The notes: generated by a model not told the origin, from the letters alone. Counted from the stretch's first letter, positions 19,061 to 27,743 are shown. The stretch: DNA of 64,000 nucleotides from Oribacterium sp. WCC10 (GCF_900113415.1 NZ_FOPH01000013.1:46591-110590), one strand, 5' to 3'. Made by a program: numbers and translations.

Positions 19061-19124
19061 AAAACAGCCTTGTCGCTGATCTGCACTCTTTACTGATGCA
19101 GGTTGGATTCAAGGCTGTTTTTTT
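19061..19124 (+). terminator. Intrinsic terminator downstream of serS
   Basis: A perfect 12-bp stem, AAAACAGCCTTG (19061-19072) and CAAGGCTGTTTT (19110-19121), ends in seven consecutive T. The long loop carries its own small hairpin (CTGCA/TGCAG). It lies within the composite repeat region. Confidence 0.85.
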
Positions 19125-19152
19125 ACACTGATTCCTCTGTTTGTCTGTCATA

Positions 19153-19235
19153 CCACATATGATGACGTGAGTGTCAAAAGAATTTTCCACTCACTGATTA
19201 GTGCCAACGCACACATTCGTGTGCAATGTGCTGCT
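19153..19235 (+). repeat. Composite structured repeat, distal 83-nt block, copy A
   Basis: About 86% identical to 34821-34904. Conserved pieces are TGACGTGA, GTCAAAAG, CACTCAC, GATTAG, and CATTCGTGTGCAATG. It can form GTGAGTG (19167-19173) with CACTCAC (19188-19194), and a GCACAC-attc-GTGTGC hairpin (19209-19224). Both copies stand upstream of a promoter. Not recognised as a known riboswitch or small RNA. Confidence 0.7.
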
Positions 19236-19317
19236 GATATGATTTTTTCGTCTTTAATTCTTTCAAAATCCCGCTAACCTTAACAGCATCTTCAAAAAAC
19301 GTTCAAAATTTCATAGA

Positions 19318-19346
19318 TTGTATAATCATTATCAATAGCCTATAAT
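19318..19346 (+). promoter_or_regulatory. Sigma-A-type promoter of the ABC operon
   Basis: TTGTAT (19318-19323), 17-bp spacer, TATAAT (19341-19346). Expected transcription start is near 19353, giving a leader of about 25 nt before the TTG start of the ATPase. Confidence 0.6.
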
Positions 19347-19378
19347 TGTACTACAAAACAAGGAAAGTAGGATTATAA

Positions 19379-20140
19379 TTGGAACCACTGATAAAAGTGC
19401 GGGATCTGTATAAAATCTTTAATATAGGATTGAATGCCGTCCCGGCTCTGAATGGAGTTTCTTTTGATATATATAAGGGTGAGTTTATCGCCATCGTCGG
19501 CACATCCGGATCCGGCAAATCCACCTGTCTCAATATGCTTGCAGGACTCGAAGCTCCCAGCAAAGGCATCATTCAGATCGCTAATAAGCGAATCGATCGA
19601 ATGAATGAAGCTCAGCTTGTAGCATTCCGTAGGCAAAATGTCGGTTTTATCTTTCAAAGCTACAATCTTATTCCATCCATGAATGCCCTGGAAAATGTTG
19701 CCATGCCTCTCATGTTCAGAGGTGTGGACTATAAAGAGCGCACAAAAGCGGCTAAACATTATATGGAACTCATGGGGATAGGAGACCAGTGCTTACATAT
19801 GCCGAATCAGATGTCCGGTGGACAACAGCAGCGAGTCGGTATCGCGAGAGCTTTGGTCATTGACCCAAAGATCATCTTTGCAGACGAGCCAACCGGAAAT
19901 CTTGACTCACACACCACAGATGATGTTCTCACACTTATGAAAAAGATTGTGTCGGAAGAGCATCGTACACTGATAATGGTAACTCACGATCCCCACATCG
20001 CTTCATGGGCCGACAGGCAGATACGTGTAGTCGACGGTCACGTAGTAGAAACGGTGATCAACAATGAAAGTCCCATCGAGATGGAAATCCTGAAAGAGAA
20101 TGGTGAACCGCCATTCTGTGAAGTAAAAAAGGCCGATTAG
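19379..20140 (+). CDS. ABC transporter ATP-binding protein (MacB/LolD type)
   Basis: Cytosolic ATPase subunit of a type VII (MacB-like) ABC system. Walker A is GTSGSGKST (41-49), the Q-loop Gln is at 93, the signature reads MSGGQ (145-149), and Walker B is IIFADE (165-170) followed by PTGNLDS, the stretch typical of LolD/MacB/FtsE ATPases. Start codon TTG 19379 with TAGGA about 6 nt upstream. The FtsX-type permease is encoded two genes downstream, with a large surface protein between. The substrate is unknown; such systems move or signal across the membrane without a classical transport channel. Confidence 0.93.
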   Translation: MEPLIKVRDLYKIFNIGLNAVPALNGVSFDIYKGEFIAIVGTSGSGKSTCLNMLAGLEAPSKGIIQIANKRIDRMNEAQLVAFRRQNVGFIFQSYNLIPSMNALENVAMPLMFRGVDYKERTKAAKHYMELMGIGDQCLHMPNQMSGGQQQRVGIARALVIDPKIIFADEPTGNLDSHTTDDVLTLMKKIVSEEHRTLIMVTHDPHIASWADRQIRVVDGHVVETVINNESPIEMEILKENGEPPFCEVKKAD

Positions 20141-20223
20141 GGAACGCCTGTTATATAAGTATTCCATCAGATATCAACCTGAATATAGTACAAAAGAATG
20201 TTCCCTGAACATTCGGAGGCAGT

Positions 20224-22290
20224 ATGAAAAAATATAGTTATTTCTGTACAATCAATATCCAAAAGCAGACAAGAAGCATGCTCATCAGCTTCTTTTTCTT
20301 TATAGCAGCTTTAGTCATATTCGCACCAAAAAAGACTTTTGCTTCTTATGTAGACACCAATCTCAACACCTTTGTACATGATGCCGATCCCACGCCTGAA
20401 GGTATGGTGGGACAGGATATGCAGCTTACTGTACGAATCGGATATAACGGCGTAAATGGTCTCTACAATCCTGATTCCGAAGAAATCAATAACGTCAGAG
20501 TCCGTCTGTCTCAAGACCAGAATCTGGTTAATACAAACGGTATCGTTCCAAATGCCAAAAGTTCCAATCCATATGATGAGGATGAGGAATCCTCTGAGTC
20601 TGAAGCCTATAACGAAGGCTATCAGGCCGGAATGTCTCGTGCCTACAATGCTTCCCTTGGTCTTACATATCCTGTAGACGGAGGTAAATATCCTCTTGAG
20701 ATCAATTCATCAACCATGACTCAGGAGAAAAAACTTGGCACACTGAAAAAAGGGGAATATAAGGAAATTACCTTCAATGTTCATATCCGAAGTGATATAA
20801 CCGCAGGATACTATGCTGTACCCATCTCCATTTTCTATGATGTTCCATATAACTCATCCGGGTCATACGGAAGCTTAAACAGAGCCGAATTCATAAACAT
20901 TGCCGTACTGTCTCAGGGCGATGTGTCCAACCCTGCCACAACAGAAAAGCAGGCAGCATTCGTAGTGGGGGAGAACCAGACCACACCTGCTGCAAACTAT
21001 CCGGGCAACCTGAATTTCTCTGTGGATTTCCGTAATCAAACAAACCGTACCTTATATGATGTAACGGTCCATATGGAGAATTCTCTAGGAGATAATGCCG
21101 AGGTTCAGAATACAGCACTTGCAAAGACAGCAGCATCAAAACAGTTCCCTTTTGAGATAAGCAAGTCGAACTATGATCAGAACTTCACTTCTGTTGCACC
21201 GGATGAAACAGTAAGTCCATCTTACTCCATGGCAATAAAACGAAATGCCGCCAGCGGCTACTATCCGATATCCTACACAGTAACCTACAAGAGCACACCG
21301 GATGCAACGCTGCAGTCCAGGGAAACTCATGTATTTTATGTGAACATCAACAACCAGACCATGAATGACACAGAGGACTCCGATTCTACGAGAGAGTTCA
21401 ATGCAAATGACCGTACAAAAGCACGTCTCGTTGTCGGATCATACCGGACAGAACCTGCCGAAGTTTATGCCGGTCAGGCTTTCAGACTGGTGGTTGAAAT
21501 AAAGAATGCCAGCACAGATATAAATGCAAGCAACATTCTGCTCACCCTTGATTCCGAAAAAGTCGATAATTCCAATGTTTTCTCAACTGAAAACGGTGCC
21601 AATTCAACAGTTATCAACGCACTTGCAGCAGGTGAATCAAAGGAAGTAACCTGGCCGATGATAGCATCTGCCGGAGTGGACCCACGATCCTACGGTCTGA
21701 TCATTAACGAAAAGTATGATTCACCGGAGTTTAAAAATGCCGAAGAAAAGATCACTCTGGATGTGCCTGTAAGGCAGATTGCCCGACTTTCCTGTACCGG
21801 TTTCGATATCACCCCTAATCCTGTGGAAGCAGGCGGAGAATCCAATGTCATGTTTAATATAAACAATACCGGCAAAGTCATTCTTTACAATGTCACTGTA
21901 GATTTTTCAGCAGATTCCATTCAGGGAACAAGTACCTACGTCGGAAACATTAAGCCCGGTGATTCAGGTTCCGTTGATGCCATGGTTCAGGGTATCAGCC
22001 CTACGATGGATGACGGTAGCATCAATGTAACCATAACCTACGAAGACATAAACGGAGAGCAGCAGACCCAGGAGGAAACCATCAATCTCATTGTCATTGA
22101 ACCGATTGAGGATGACTCCGACTATATTGGCGATGACATGAATGAACAGGAACCGACTCTTTTCGATAAGCTGAAGATTCCAGTTGCCGTCGTACTGATT
22201 GCTGCAGCTATAGGCGGAACCTCATTTGTCATCGTAAAGAAGAAAAAGAACAAAAAGAAGCAGGAACAGGATATAGATGAAACTATCTGA
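20224..22290 (+). CDS. Large surface-exposed protein of the ABC system, NEW3/CARDB-like domains
   Basis: A 688-residue protein with an N-terminal membrane segment or signal (about 19-40, ending near FAS), a long extracellular region, one C-terminal membrane span (about 650-672) and a lysine-rich cytosolic tail. The extracellular part is a series of beta-sandwich-like repeats with the pattern of NEW3/CARDB domains (for example about 245-360, 415-505 and 510-625, the last with SNVMFNINNTGK and a PGDSGSVDAMV-type strand). Strong SD (GGAGG) 4 nt from ATG. It overlaps the permease gene by 14 bp. Its place between ATPase and permease suggests it is the extracellular partner, replacing the periplasmic adaptor of Gram-negative MacAB. 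Domain naming is by pattern, not search. Confidence 0.75.
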   Translation: MKKYSYFCTINIQKQTRSMLISFFFFIAALVIFAPKKTFASYVDTNLNTFVHDADPTPEGMVGQDMQLTVRIGYNGVNGLYNPDSEEINNVRVRLSQDQNLVNTNGIVPNAKSSNPYDEDEESSESEAYNEGYQAGMSRAYNASLGLTYPVDGGKYPLEINSSTMTQEKKLGTLKKGEYKEITFNVHIRSDITAGYYAVPISIFYDVPYNSSGSYGSLNRAEFINIAVLSQGDVSNPATTEKQAAFVVGENQTTPAANYPGNLNFSVDFRNQTNRTLYDVTVHMENSLGDNAEVQNTALAKTAASKQFPFEISKSNYDQNFTSVAPDETVSPSYSMAIKRNAASGYYPISYTVTYKSTPDATLQSRETHVFYVNINNQTMNDTEDSDSTREFNANDRTKARLVVGSYRTEPAEVYAGQAFRLVVEIKNASTDINASNILLTLDSEKVDNSNVFSTENGANSTVINALAAGESKEVTWPMIASAGVDPRSYGLIINEKYDSPEFKNAEEKITLDVPVRQIARLSCTGFDITPNPVEAGGESNVMFNINNTGKVILYNVTVDFSADSIQGTSTYVGNIKPGDSGSVDAMVQGISPTMDDGSINVTITYEDINGEQQTQEETINLIVIEPIEDDSDYIGDDMNEQEPTLFDKLKIPVAVVLIAAAIGGTSFVIVKKKKNKKKQEQDIDETI

Positions 22291-23644
22291 TTTATTTAAG
22301 CTGGCGGTCAGTAATCTGAGAAGACGCAAAACCAGAACCTTACTAACCGTGCTCGGCGTTGTCATCGGAACTGCTTCCATCGTTGTCATGGTGAGCCTTG
22401 GTCTCGGAATGAGCCAGATGATGCTTCAGTCCTTTCAGGATGAAGGCTCTCTCACCATGATACGTGTGTACGAAAGCTATGACCGTGGTGACAGTGGAAA
22501 AGCAAAAGACAAGCAGAAAACCGAACTCACAGATGACAATATCGCCATGTTCGGTACCATTGACCACGTTGTCGCAGTCAGTCCGTCCCTTGAAGTCAAT
22601 GTTTCAGCTAAATGTAACGGCTATGAAGGCGGTTTCACCATATGCGGGGTATCCCAGTATTATCTTTCACAGTTAAAGCTTAGAGAAGGCGGCAAAATCC
22701 CCGGGCATGACCAGAATGAGTTAAGCCTCGTATACGGAAATCAGATCCTGTACAATAGCTTTTACAAGCCTTCCAATTACGATACATATACTGTAAATCC
22801 GGACAAGGATACTATCTTTATTACTTTTCCGACGTCATCCTACAGTGAAAAACCGACTAAAACCGATTCTGAAAGCAGCAAACCGAAAGAACCCAAGAAA
22901 TATGTCATTCCTGCAAGCGGAATAATTGCAGGTGGTGAAAACGACTGGTCTTCCTACAGTTACAATGTCTATGCGGATCTTGATACGTTTAAACGTTTCC
23001 TGCGAAAGCTTTATAAAAAAGCTCTTGTGCCTGATCCGAGAACACGAAAGAACGGCAAAGCCTACAATTATTACGTTTACGATGCCGCCTACGTTTTCGT
23101 TGATGACATGGATAATGTTCAGACAGTTCAGGAACAGATATCAAACCTGGGTTTCAATGTCAGTTCCAATATGGAATGGCTTCAGTCTGCTCAGGAACAG
23201 CTAGGAATGGTTCAGATGGTTCTCGGTGGTATAGGCGGAGTTTCTCTTTTGGTTGCCGCAATCGGCATCATGAACACCATGATGATGTCCATTTACGAAA
23301 GAACCAAAGAGATAGGTGTAATGAAGGTTCTCGGATGTGATATGTCCGATATCAGAAACATGTTTCTCTTTGAATCCGGTATCATCGGTTTCCTTGGTGG
23401 CATAGCAGGCATCATTGTAAGCTACATCATCTCTTTCGTGATTAATTTCTTTACGTCCTCGGGAGGCGATGACACTATGTCAATGTTCTTCGGATACGGT
23501 GAAGGAGGTTCACTTTCCTTTATACCTGTATGGCTTGCCGCATTTGCCATAGTCTTCGCCATAGCTGTAGGTTCCCTTGCCGGATATGTACCCGCTGTGA
23601 GAGCCATGAAGCTAAGCCCTCTGGCTGCTATCAGAAACGAATAA
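22277..23644 (+). CDS. FtsX/MacB-family ABC transporter permease
   Basis: 455-residue permease. The first membrane helix (about 20-43) is preceded by the typical LRRRKTRTLLTVLGVVIGT start. A large extracellular MacB-like domain (about 45-305) is followed by three more helices (about 313-337, 365-390, 412-437) flanking the conserved YERTKEIGVMKVLGC loop. The C-terminus ends in the family hallmark MKLSPLAAIRNE. It overlaps the preceding gene by 14 bp, so the three genes form one operon. MacB-type permeases act as mechanotransmission devices exporting peptides, lipoproteins or drugs; the cargo here is unknown. Confidence 0.92.
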   Translation: MKLSDLFKLAVSNLRRRKTRTLLTVLGVVIGTASIVVMVSLGLGMSQMMLQSFQDEGSLTMIRVYESYDRGDSGKAKDKQKTELTDDNIAMFGTIDHVVAVSPSLEVNVSAKCNGYEGGFTICGVSQYYLSQLKLREGGKIPGHDQNELSLVYGNQILYNSFYKPSNYDTYTVNPDKDTIFITFPTSSYSEKPTKTDSESSKPKEPKKYVIPASGIIAGGENDWSSYSYNVYADLDTFKRFLRKLYKKALVPDPRTRKNGKAYNYYVYDAAYVFVDDMDNVQTVQEQISNLGFNVSSNMEWLQSAQEQLGMVQMVLGGIGGVSLLVAAIGIMNTMMMSIYERTKEIGVMKVLGCDMSDIRNMFLFESGIIGFLGGIAGIIVSYIISFVINFFTSSGGDDTMSMFFGYGEGGSLSFIPVWLAAFAIVFAIAVGSLAGYVPAVRAMKLSPLAAIRNE

Positions 23645-23654
23645 AATCACATTC

Positions 23655-23692
23655 ATTCCCGGAACAGCATCCTTGTATGTTGTTCCGGGAAT
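23655..23692 (+). terminator. Terminator-like hairpin after the ABC operon
   Basis: Perfect 12-bp stem ATTCCCGGAACA (23655-23666) with TGTTCCGGGAAT (23681-23692), 14-nt loop, 10 nt after the permease stop. No long T-run follows (ATATCTGTTATT). Confidence 0.65.
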
Positions 23693-23725
23693 ATCTGTTA
23701 TTCTCGATTGTCACATATAGATATA

Positions 23726-23754
23726 TTGTTTAAAAATATCTTAAATGCTATAAT
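23726..23754 (+). promoter_or_regulatory. Promoter P1 of the aspartokinase gene
   Basis: TTGTTT (23726-23731), 17-bp spacer, TATAAT (23749-23754). It would give a leader of about 175 nt. I looked for lysine-riboswitch signatures in that leader and saw none. Confidence 0.6.
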
Positions 23755-23847
23755 CTCAAATCATATTATTCAATTTTTCGATAATTGCGGGGAAATTGTG
23801 TCCTTCCCTCAGTGTAAGAGCTGTTGCTTTTTATCAGCCGCATGACG

Positions 23848-23876
23848 TCGAAACATTGAACAGAACAATCTATAAT
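23848..23876 (+). promoter_or_regulatory. Possible second promoter P2 of the aspartokinase gene
   Basis: TCGAAA (23848-23853), 17-bp spacer, TATAAT (23871-23876). The -35 is weak but the spacing and -10 are ideal. It would give a leader of about 55 nt. Confidence 0.45.
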
Positions 23877-23935
23877 GCTGAGAAGAATGTCAGACAGATT
23901 CATACGCTGACGTTCAAGAATAGGGGAGTAAAATT

Positions 23936-25258
23936 ATGATCAAAGTAGCAAAGTTTGGTGGTAGTTCCTGTGCATCTGCAGAACAGTTTGAGAAGGTAAA
24001 GAATATCATTCTTGCCGATAAAACAAGACACTATATCATAGTATCTGCTCCGGGAAAAAGAAACTCTCAGGACACCAAAGTAACCGATATGCTGTATCAG
24101 CTTTACAATGCAGCTTCTTCTGAGCAGAATTTCAATCCTATTCTTGCAAAGATCAAGACCCGTTATCAGGAGATCATCGATGGTCTCGGCCTCAAGCTCA
24201 GCCTTGACGAGGACTTTGACAAGATCGCCCATGACCTTCTGGATGGTGCAGGAAAGGATTATGCAGCATCCCGCGGTGAGTACCTTAACGGTAAGCTCAT
24301 GGCAGCATATCTCGGATTTACATTTATTGACTCCGCTTCATGTTTCGTATTCAACAAGGACAGAAGCTGTAATTTCGAAAAGACCGAGGCTGCTATACAT
24401 GAAGCTCTTACAGATGTTGATTATGCTGTATTTCCCGGCTTCTATGGTGCCAACGAGGATGGAGATATCGTAACATTCAGTCGTGGCGGTTCAGATGTGA
24501 CAGGTTCTCTTATCGCAGCAGCAGAGCATGTTGATCTCTATGAGAACTGGACCGATGTATCCGGATTCCTTGTAGCTGATCCCCGTATCGTAAAGAATCC
24601 CGAGGTTATCGACTACATCACATATCGTGAGCTTCGCGAGCTCAGCTATATGGGTGCCGGAGTTCTTCATGAGGATGCTATATTCCCTGTACGTAAAGAA
24701 GGCATTCCTATCCAGATAAAGAACACAAACCGCCCTGATGATCACGGCACACTGATCGTTCAGGATACCCTTAAGAAGCCTCGTTTTGTTATCACAGGTG
24801 TCAGCGGAAAGAAAGATTTCTGTGCTCTCAACATTGAAAAGGCCATGATGAATGCAGAGATCGGTTTCGGACGTAAGGTTCTCAGTGTTCTGGAGGATAA
24901 TCATATTTCTTTTGAGCATCTGCCATCAGGTATCGACACCATGACTCTTGTTATCCATCAGGAAGAGCTTGAATGCTGCGAACAGAAGGTTCTCAACGGA
25001 ATCCAGCGTGCGGTAAATCCTGATCTCATCGAACTTGAGTCAGACATCGCTCTTGTTGCTGTAGTTGGACGTGGAATGAAGTCTTCACGAGGTGTTGCAG
25101 GAAGAATCTTCTCTGCTCTTGCACACGAGTATATCAATATCAAGATGATCGATCAGGGTTCAAGTGAGTACAACATCATCATCGGAGTCAGAAACGAAGA
25201 CTTTGAGAAAGCTATAAAGGCAATCTACAATATGTTTGTATTAAGCGCCTCCAACTGA
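23936..25258 (+). CDS. lysC: Aspartate kinase
   Basis: Phosphorylates aspartate, the first step towards lysine, threonine, methionine and diaminopimelate. The kinase domain shows KFGGSS (6-11) and FSRGGSDVTG near 182-191, and Glu/Arg residues in SRGEYLNG. Two C-terminal ACT domains (about 290-440) are expected to bind the feedback-inhibiting amino acid. The length (440) matches monofunctional clostridial aspartokinases. SD AGGGGAG lies 7 nt before ATG. Single-gene unit with two candidate promoters and a downstream terminator. The gene symbol is generic because the isoform (lysine- or threonine-sensitive) cannot be told from sequence alone. Confidence 0.93.
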   Translation: MIKVAKFGGSSCASAEQFEKVKNIILADKTRHYIIVSAPGKRNSQDTKVTDMLYQLYNAASSEQNFNPILAKIKTRYQEIIDGLGLKLSLDEDFDKIAHDLLDGAGKDYAASRGEYLNGKLMAAYLGFTFIDSASCFVFNKDRSCNFEKTEAAIHEALTDVDYAVFPGFYGANEDGDIVTFSRGGSDVTGSLIAAAEHVDLYENWTDVSGFLVADPRIVKNPEVIDYITYRELRELSYMGAGVLHEDAIFPVRKEGIPIQIKNTNRPDDHGTLIVQDTLKKPRFVITGVSGKKDFCALNIEKAMMNAEIGFGRKVLSVLEDNHISFEHLPSGIDTMTLVIHQEELECCEQKVLNGIQRAVNPDLIELESDIALVAVVGRGMKSSRGVAGRIFSALAHEYINIKMIDQGSSEYNIIIGVRNEDFEKAIKAIYNMFVLSASN

Positions 25259-25279
25259 TCGGAGATCCGGTTAATACGC

Positions 25280-25323
25280 ATCCGGCCAGGGAACTGCTTT
25301 AATCATTGTTTCCCTAATATTTC
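25280..25323 (+). repeat. Composite repeat, partial copy C (third hairpin only)
   Basis: Matches 19002-19045 at 37 of 44 positions, including ATCCGGCCAG, GCTTTAATCA and GTTTCCCTAAT. Pairing GGGAAC with GTTTCCC is kept with a bulge. It lies 22 nt after the aspartokinase stop. Confidence 0.7.
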
Positions 25324-25398
25324 ACCTCCTGTATCGGATACGGTACAGAAAGTATGAACATCATAAAATCCAGTCGTCAGAGACTAATTGATATTGCC

Positions 25399-25440
25399 AC
25401 CCCCAAGCAGGACACAAAGTATAAAACCTGCCTGGGGGTA
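25399..25440 (+). terminator. Terminator of the aspartokinase gene
   Basis: Long GC-rich stem: ACCCCCAAGCAGG (25399-25411) with CCTGCCTGGGGGT (25427-25439), one A/C mismatch, 15-nt loop, then ATTTCC. Confidence 0.75.
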
Positions 25441-25597
25441 TTTCCTTGTCCAAAATAGTAAGATAAAACGACAGATCCGGTTCTGAAAGTGGGCTCATTT
25501 ACACTTTTGCTCTTTTTTTCATCACTTTTTCCGAAGTATAATTACAATAGATTTGAAGATATAGGCATTATATGTTATATTGCTTTTCCGACAGTAG

Positions 25598-25667
25598 ATG
25601 TCATGTGAGCGGAACGACTACGTTATTCGTGTCCGGTCGGGTCATAATATAAGATGTAGCATGACAT
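25598..25667 (+). promoter_or_regulatory. Structured leader candidate before the BaiN-like gene
   Basis: A perfect closing stem ATGTCATG (25598-25605) with CATGACAT (25660-25667) encloses an inner hairpin CGGAACGA (25610-25617) with TCGTGTCCG (25627-25635), plus a single-stranded 3' part. The layout (70 nt, closed by a long P1 stem, 70 nt before the start) is riboswitch-like, but I do not recognise any known consensus and no terminator follows it. Confidence 0.4.
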
Positions 25668-25737
25668 ATATCAGGATATTCACATATATCAGTATAGTTT
25701 CATAGTGAACTTCTATGAGGAAGGAAACAGTAAATAA

Positions 25738-27003
25738 TTGAAAATATATATAATCGGCGGCGGGGCAGCCGGTATGCTCGCAGCAATAGCCGCAAAGGAA
25801 TCAAATCCGGATGCCGAAGTGCATCTCATAGAAAAAAATGATAAGCTCGGCAAAAAAATATTTATCACCGGAAAGGGTCGCGGAAATATGACGAACTCTC
25901 TTTATATCGATGAGTTCTTCAAGAACTATGTTACCAATCCAAGGTTTCTGTATTCCGCACTCTATGATTTCACCAATCAGGATATAATCGACCTGCTTGA
26001 GAAAAACGGATGCAATACCAAGACAGAACGAGGTGGACGAGTATTCCCTGTATCGGATCATGCATACAGCATAACAGATGCATTGAAACACTATATAAAG
26101 AAGCTCGGTGTAGAGATACACTACAAGACAGAGGTACGCGGCATACGCTATAAGAACGGTTCCGTATGCGGTATAGACACCTGTTACGGAAACTATACTG
26201 CAGACCGTATCATCGTTGCCACCGGAGGACTTTCATATCCGTCCACCGGCTCAACAGGTGACGGTTACAGATTCGCGAAGGAGGCCGGTATGACGGTTAC
26301 CGAAACTTATCCTTCTCTAGTCTGCCTCAATGTCCATGAAAATGATATATATCGTTTAAAGGGTCTCACTTTAAAGAATATAAAAATAAACATAACAGAT
26401 GACGACGGAAAGAGTTATTATAAAGACTTCGGAGATATGGACTTCATCGAAGAGGGGCTCAGAGGTCCGGTCATCATCTCTGCTTCGGCAGTCATCACAA
26501 AATATCTCAATGCTTCTGACCACAGTAAGCGAAAGATACTCACAGTCCATATCGACCTGAAACCCGCATTGACCGATGAGCAGCTTGACGAGAGAATACT
26601 TCGTGATTTTAAGGAGTTCCGAAATAAAGAACTCAGAAATGCTTTTTCCAACCTGCTTCCGTCACAGCTTATCCCTGCATTTATCGCAAGACTTGAACGC
26701 CGTGGTGTAGATATCAACAAGAAAGTCACTGAAGTGGATCGTAATGCCCGTAAACAGATTCTCTCACTTTTGAGAGATTTTGAATTCACCATCAGCGGCA
26801 CAGGAAGCTTCAAGGAAGCCATAGTCACTCAGGGCGGCGTATCCGTAAAGGATATCAATCCAAAGACCATGGAATCAAAAAAGGTCTCAGGTCTTTATTT
26901 TGCCGGTGAAGTTATAGATGTAGACGGATATACAGGGGGCTTCAACATGCAGATGGCCTTCTCAACAGGACATCTCGCCGGACTCTCAGCGGCACAGGAA
27001 TAA
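25738..27003 (+). CDS. FAD-dependent oxidoreductase, BaiN/HI0933 (YhiN) family
   Basis: Flavoprotein with an N-terminal dinucleotide-binding motif GGGAAG (7-12) and the family cap and Rossmann layout. The C-terminus has the expected FAGEVIDVDGYTGGFNMQ stretch that contacts FAD. The conserved loop usually written GRCN reads GRGN here (47-50), so a commonly present Cys is missing. Some relatives reduce bile-acid intermediates, but most have no known substrate, so I give no specific reaction. Start TTG 25738 has AGGAAGGAA about 12 nt upstream, a long spacing. Length 421 is normal. cmk follows after 63 nt. Confidence 0.85.
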   Translation: MKIYIIGGGAAGMLAAIAAKESNPDAEVHLIEKNDKLGKKIFITGKGRGNMTNSLYIDEFFKNYVTNPRFLYSALYDFTNQDIIDLLEKNGCNTKTERGGRVFPVSDHAYSITDALKHYIKKLGVEIHYKTEVRGIRYKNGSVCGIDTCYGNYTADRIIVATGGLSYPSTGSTGDGYRFAKEAGMTVTETYPSLVCLNVHENDIYRLKGLTLKNIKINITDDDGKSYYKDFGDMDFIEEGLRGPVIISASAVITKYLNASDHSKRKILTVHIDLKPALTDEQLDERILRDFKEFRNKELRNAFSNLLPSQLIPAFIARLERRGVDINKKVTEVDRNARKQILSLLRDFEFTISGTGSFKEAIVTQGGVSVKDINPKTMESKKVSGLYFAGEVIDVDGYTGGFNMQMAFSTGHLAGLSAAQE

Positions 27004-27066
27004 ACATTATCATAAAGAAGGGAACATTACCCTCAGTATAATAATAAACATAAGAAAGAGGTCATC

Positions 27067-27735
27067 ATGCCATATAGTATTGCTATAGACGGTCCTGCAG
27101 GCGCAGGAAAATCAACCATTGCAAAAGCAGTTTCAAAGGAACTCGGTTATGTTTACATCGACACGGGTGCCATGTACCGTACAGTCGGACTTTACTGCAT
27201 GGACAACAGCATCCCTGTTGAAGATGAATCCAAAGTTGTAGAGAAAATAAAAGATATAGACATTTCCATAGCCTATGATGAACAGGGCGTTCAGCAGGTT
27301 TTCCTTAACGGTGATAATGTCAGCACAAGGATACGTACTCAGGAGGTTGGCGCTGCGGCATCCACTGTTTCCCAATACCAGCCTGTAAGAGATAAACTTG
27401 TGAGCCTCCAGCAGAAACTTGCCTCCACAACTTCAGTAGTCATGGATGGAAGAGATATAGGCTCAAAGGTTCTCCCCAATGCGGACACAAAGATATATCT
27501 TACTGCATCAGTTAAGGAGCGCGCCAGAAGACGTGCCAATGAGCTTAAGGAAAAGGGTATCGACTGCGATATAAATGAAGTCGAAAAGGAAATCGAAGAA
27601 CGTGACTATAGAGATATGCACAGAGCCAATTCGCCTCTTATACAGGTTCCTGATGCTGTTCTTGTGGACAGCTCTGACCTCACTATAGATGAGACTATAG
27701 ACGCAATTCTCGACATTGCAATGAAAAGGAATTAA
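27067..27735 (+). CDS. cmk: Cytidylate kinase
   Basis: Phosphorylates CMP/dCMP to the diphosphate. P-loop GPAGAGKST (9-17), the IDTGAMYR nucleoside-binding stretch (about 34-41), the DGRDIG motif near 124 and the REERD-like lid (IEERDYRD) are all present. 222 residues is standard. SD AAAGAGG lies 6 nt upstream of ATG. The cmk-ispH-S1 order (8-nt gap to ispH) is the conserved clostridial arrangement and probably one transcript. Confidence 0.96.
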   Translation: MPYSIAIDGPAGAGKSTIAKAVSKELGYVYIDTGAMYRTVGLYCMDNSIPVEDESKVVEKIKDIDISIAYDEQGVQQVFLNGDNVSTRIRTQEVGAAASTVSQYQPVRDKLVSLQQKLASTTSVVMDGRDIGSKVLPNADTKIYLTASVKERARRRANELKEKGIDCDINEVEKEIEERDYRDMHRANSPLIQVPDAVLVDSSDLTIDETIDAILDIAMKRN

Positions 27736-27743
27736 CTACTGAC

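Larger units (their letters stand above)
18848..19378 (+). other. 531-nt intergenic region with structured repeats, terminator and promoter
   Basis: No gene is supported here. In order it holds the proximal part of a composite repeat (18896-19045), a strong terminator (19061-19124), the distal 83-nt block of the repeat (19153-19235), an AT-rich tract, and a promoter (19318-19346) for the ABC operon. A 36-codon frame at 18914 lies inside the hairpins and has no SD. Confidence 0.7.
25259..25737 (+). other. 479-nt intergenic region
   Basis: No gene is supported. It contains a partial copy of the composite repeat (25280-25323), a terminator for the aspartokinase gene (25399-25440), an AT-rich tract with a TATAAT (25543-25548) but a poor -35, and a stem-closed structure (25598-25667) in the probable leader of the flavoprotein gene. 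Confidence 0.6.

Noticed and set aside
20141..20223. Another copy of element E before the surface-protein gene
   Set aside because: ATGTTCCC followed by AACA near the SD resembles E1/E2, and a GGGAAC/GTTCCC pair exists, but the rest of the 39-nt core is absent.
23760..23935. Lysine riboswitch before the aspartokinase gene
   Set aside because: Length is right, but none of the conserved L-box segments are visible and no terminator hairpin follows.
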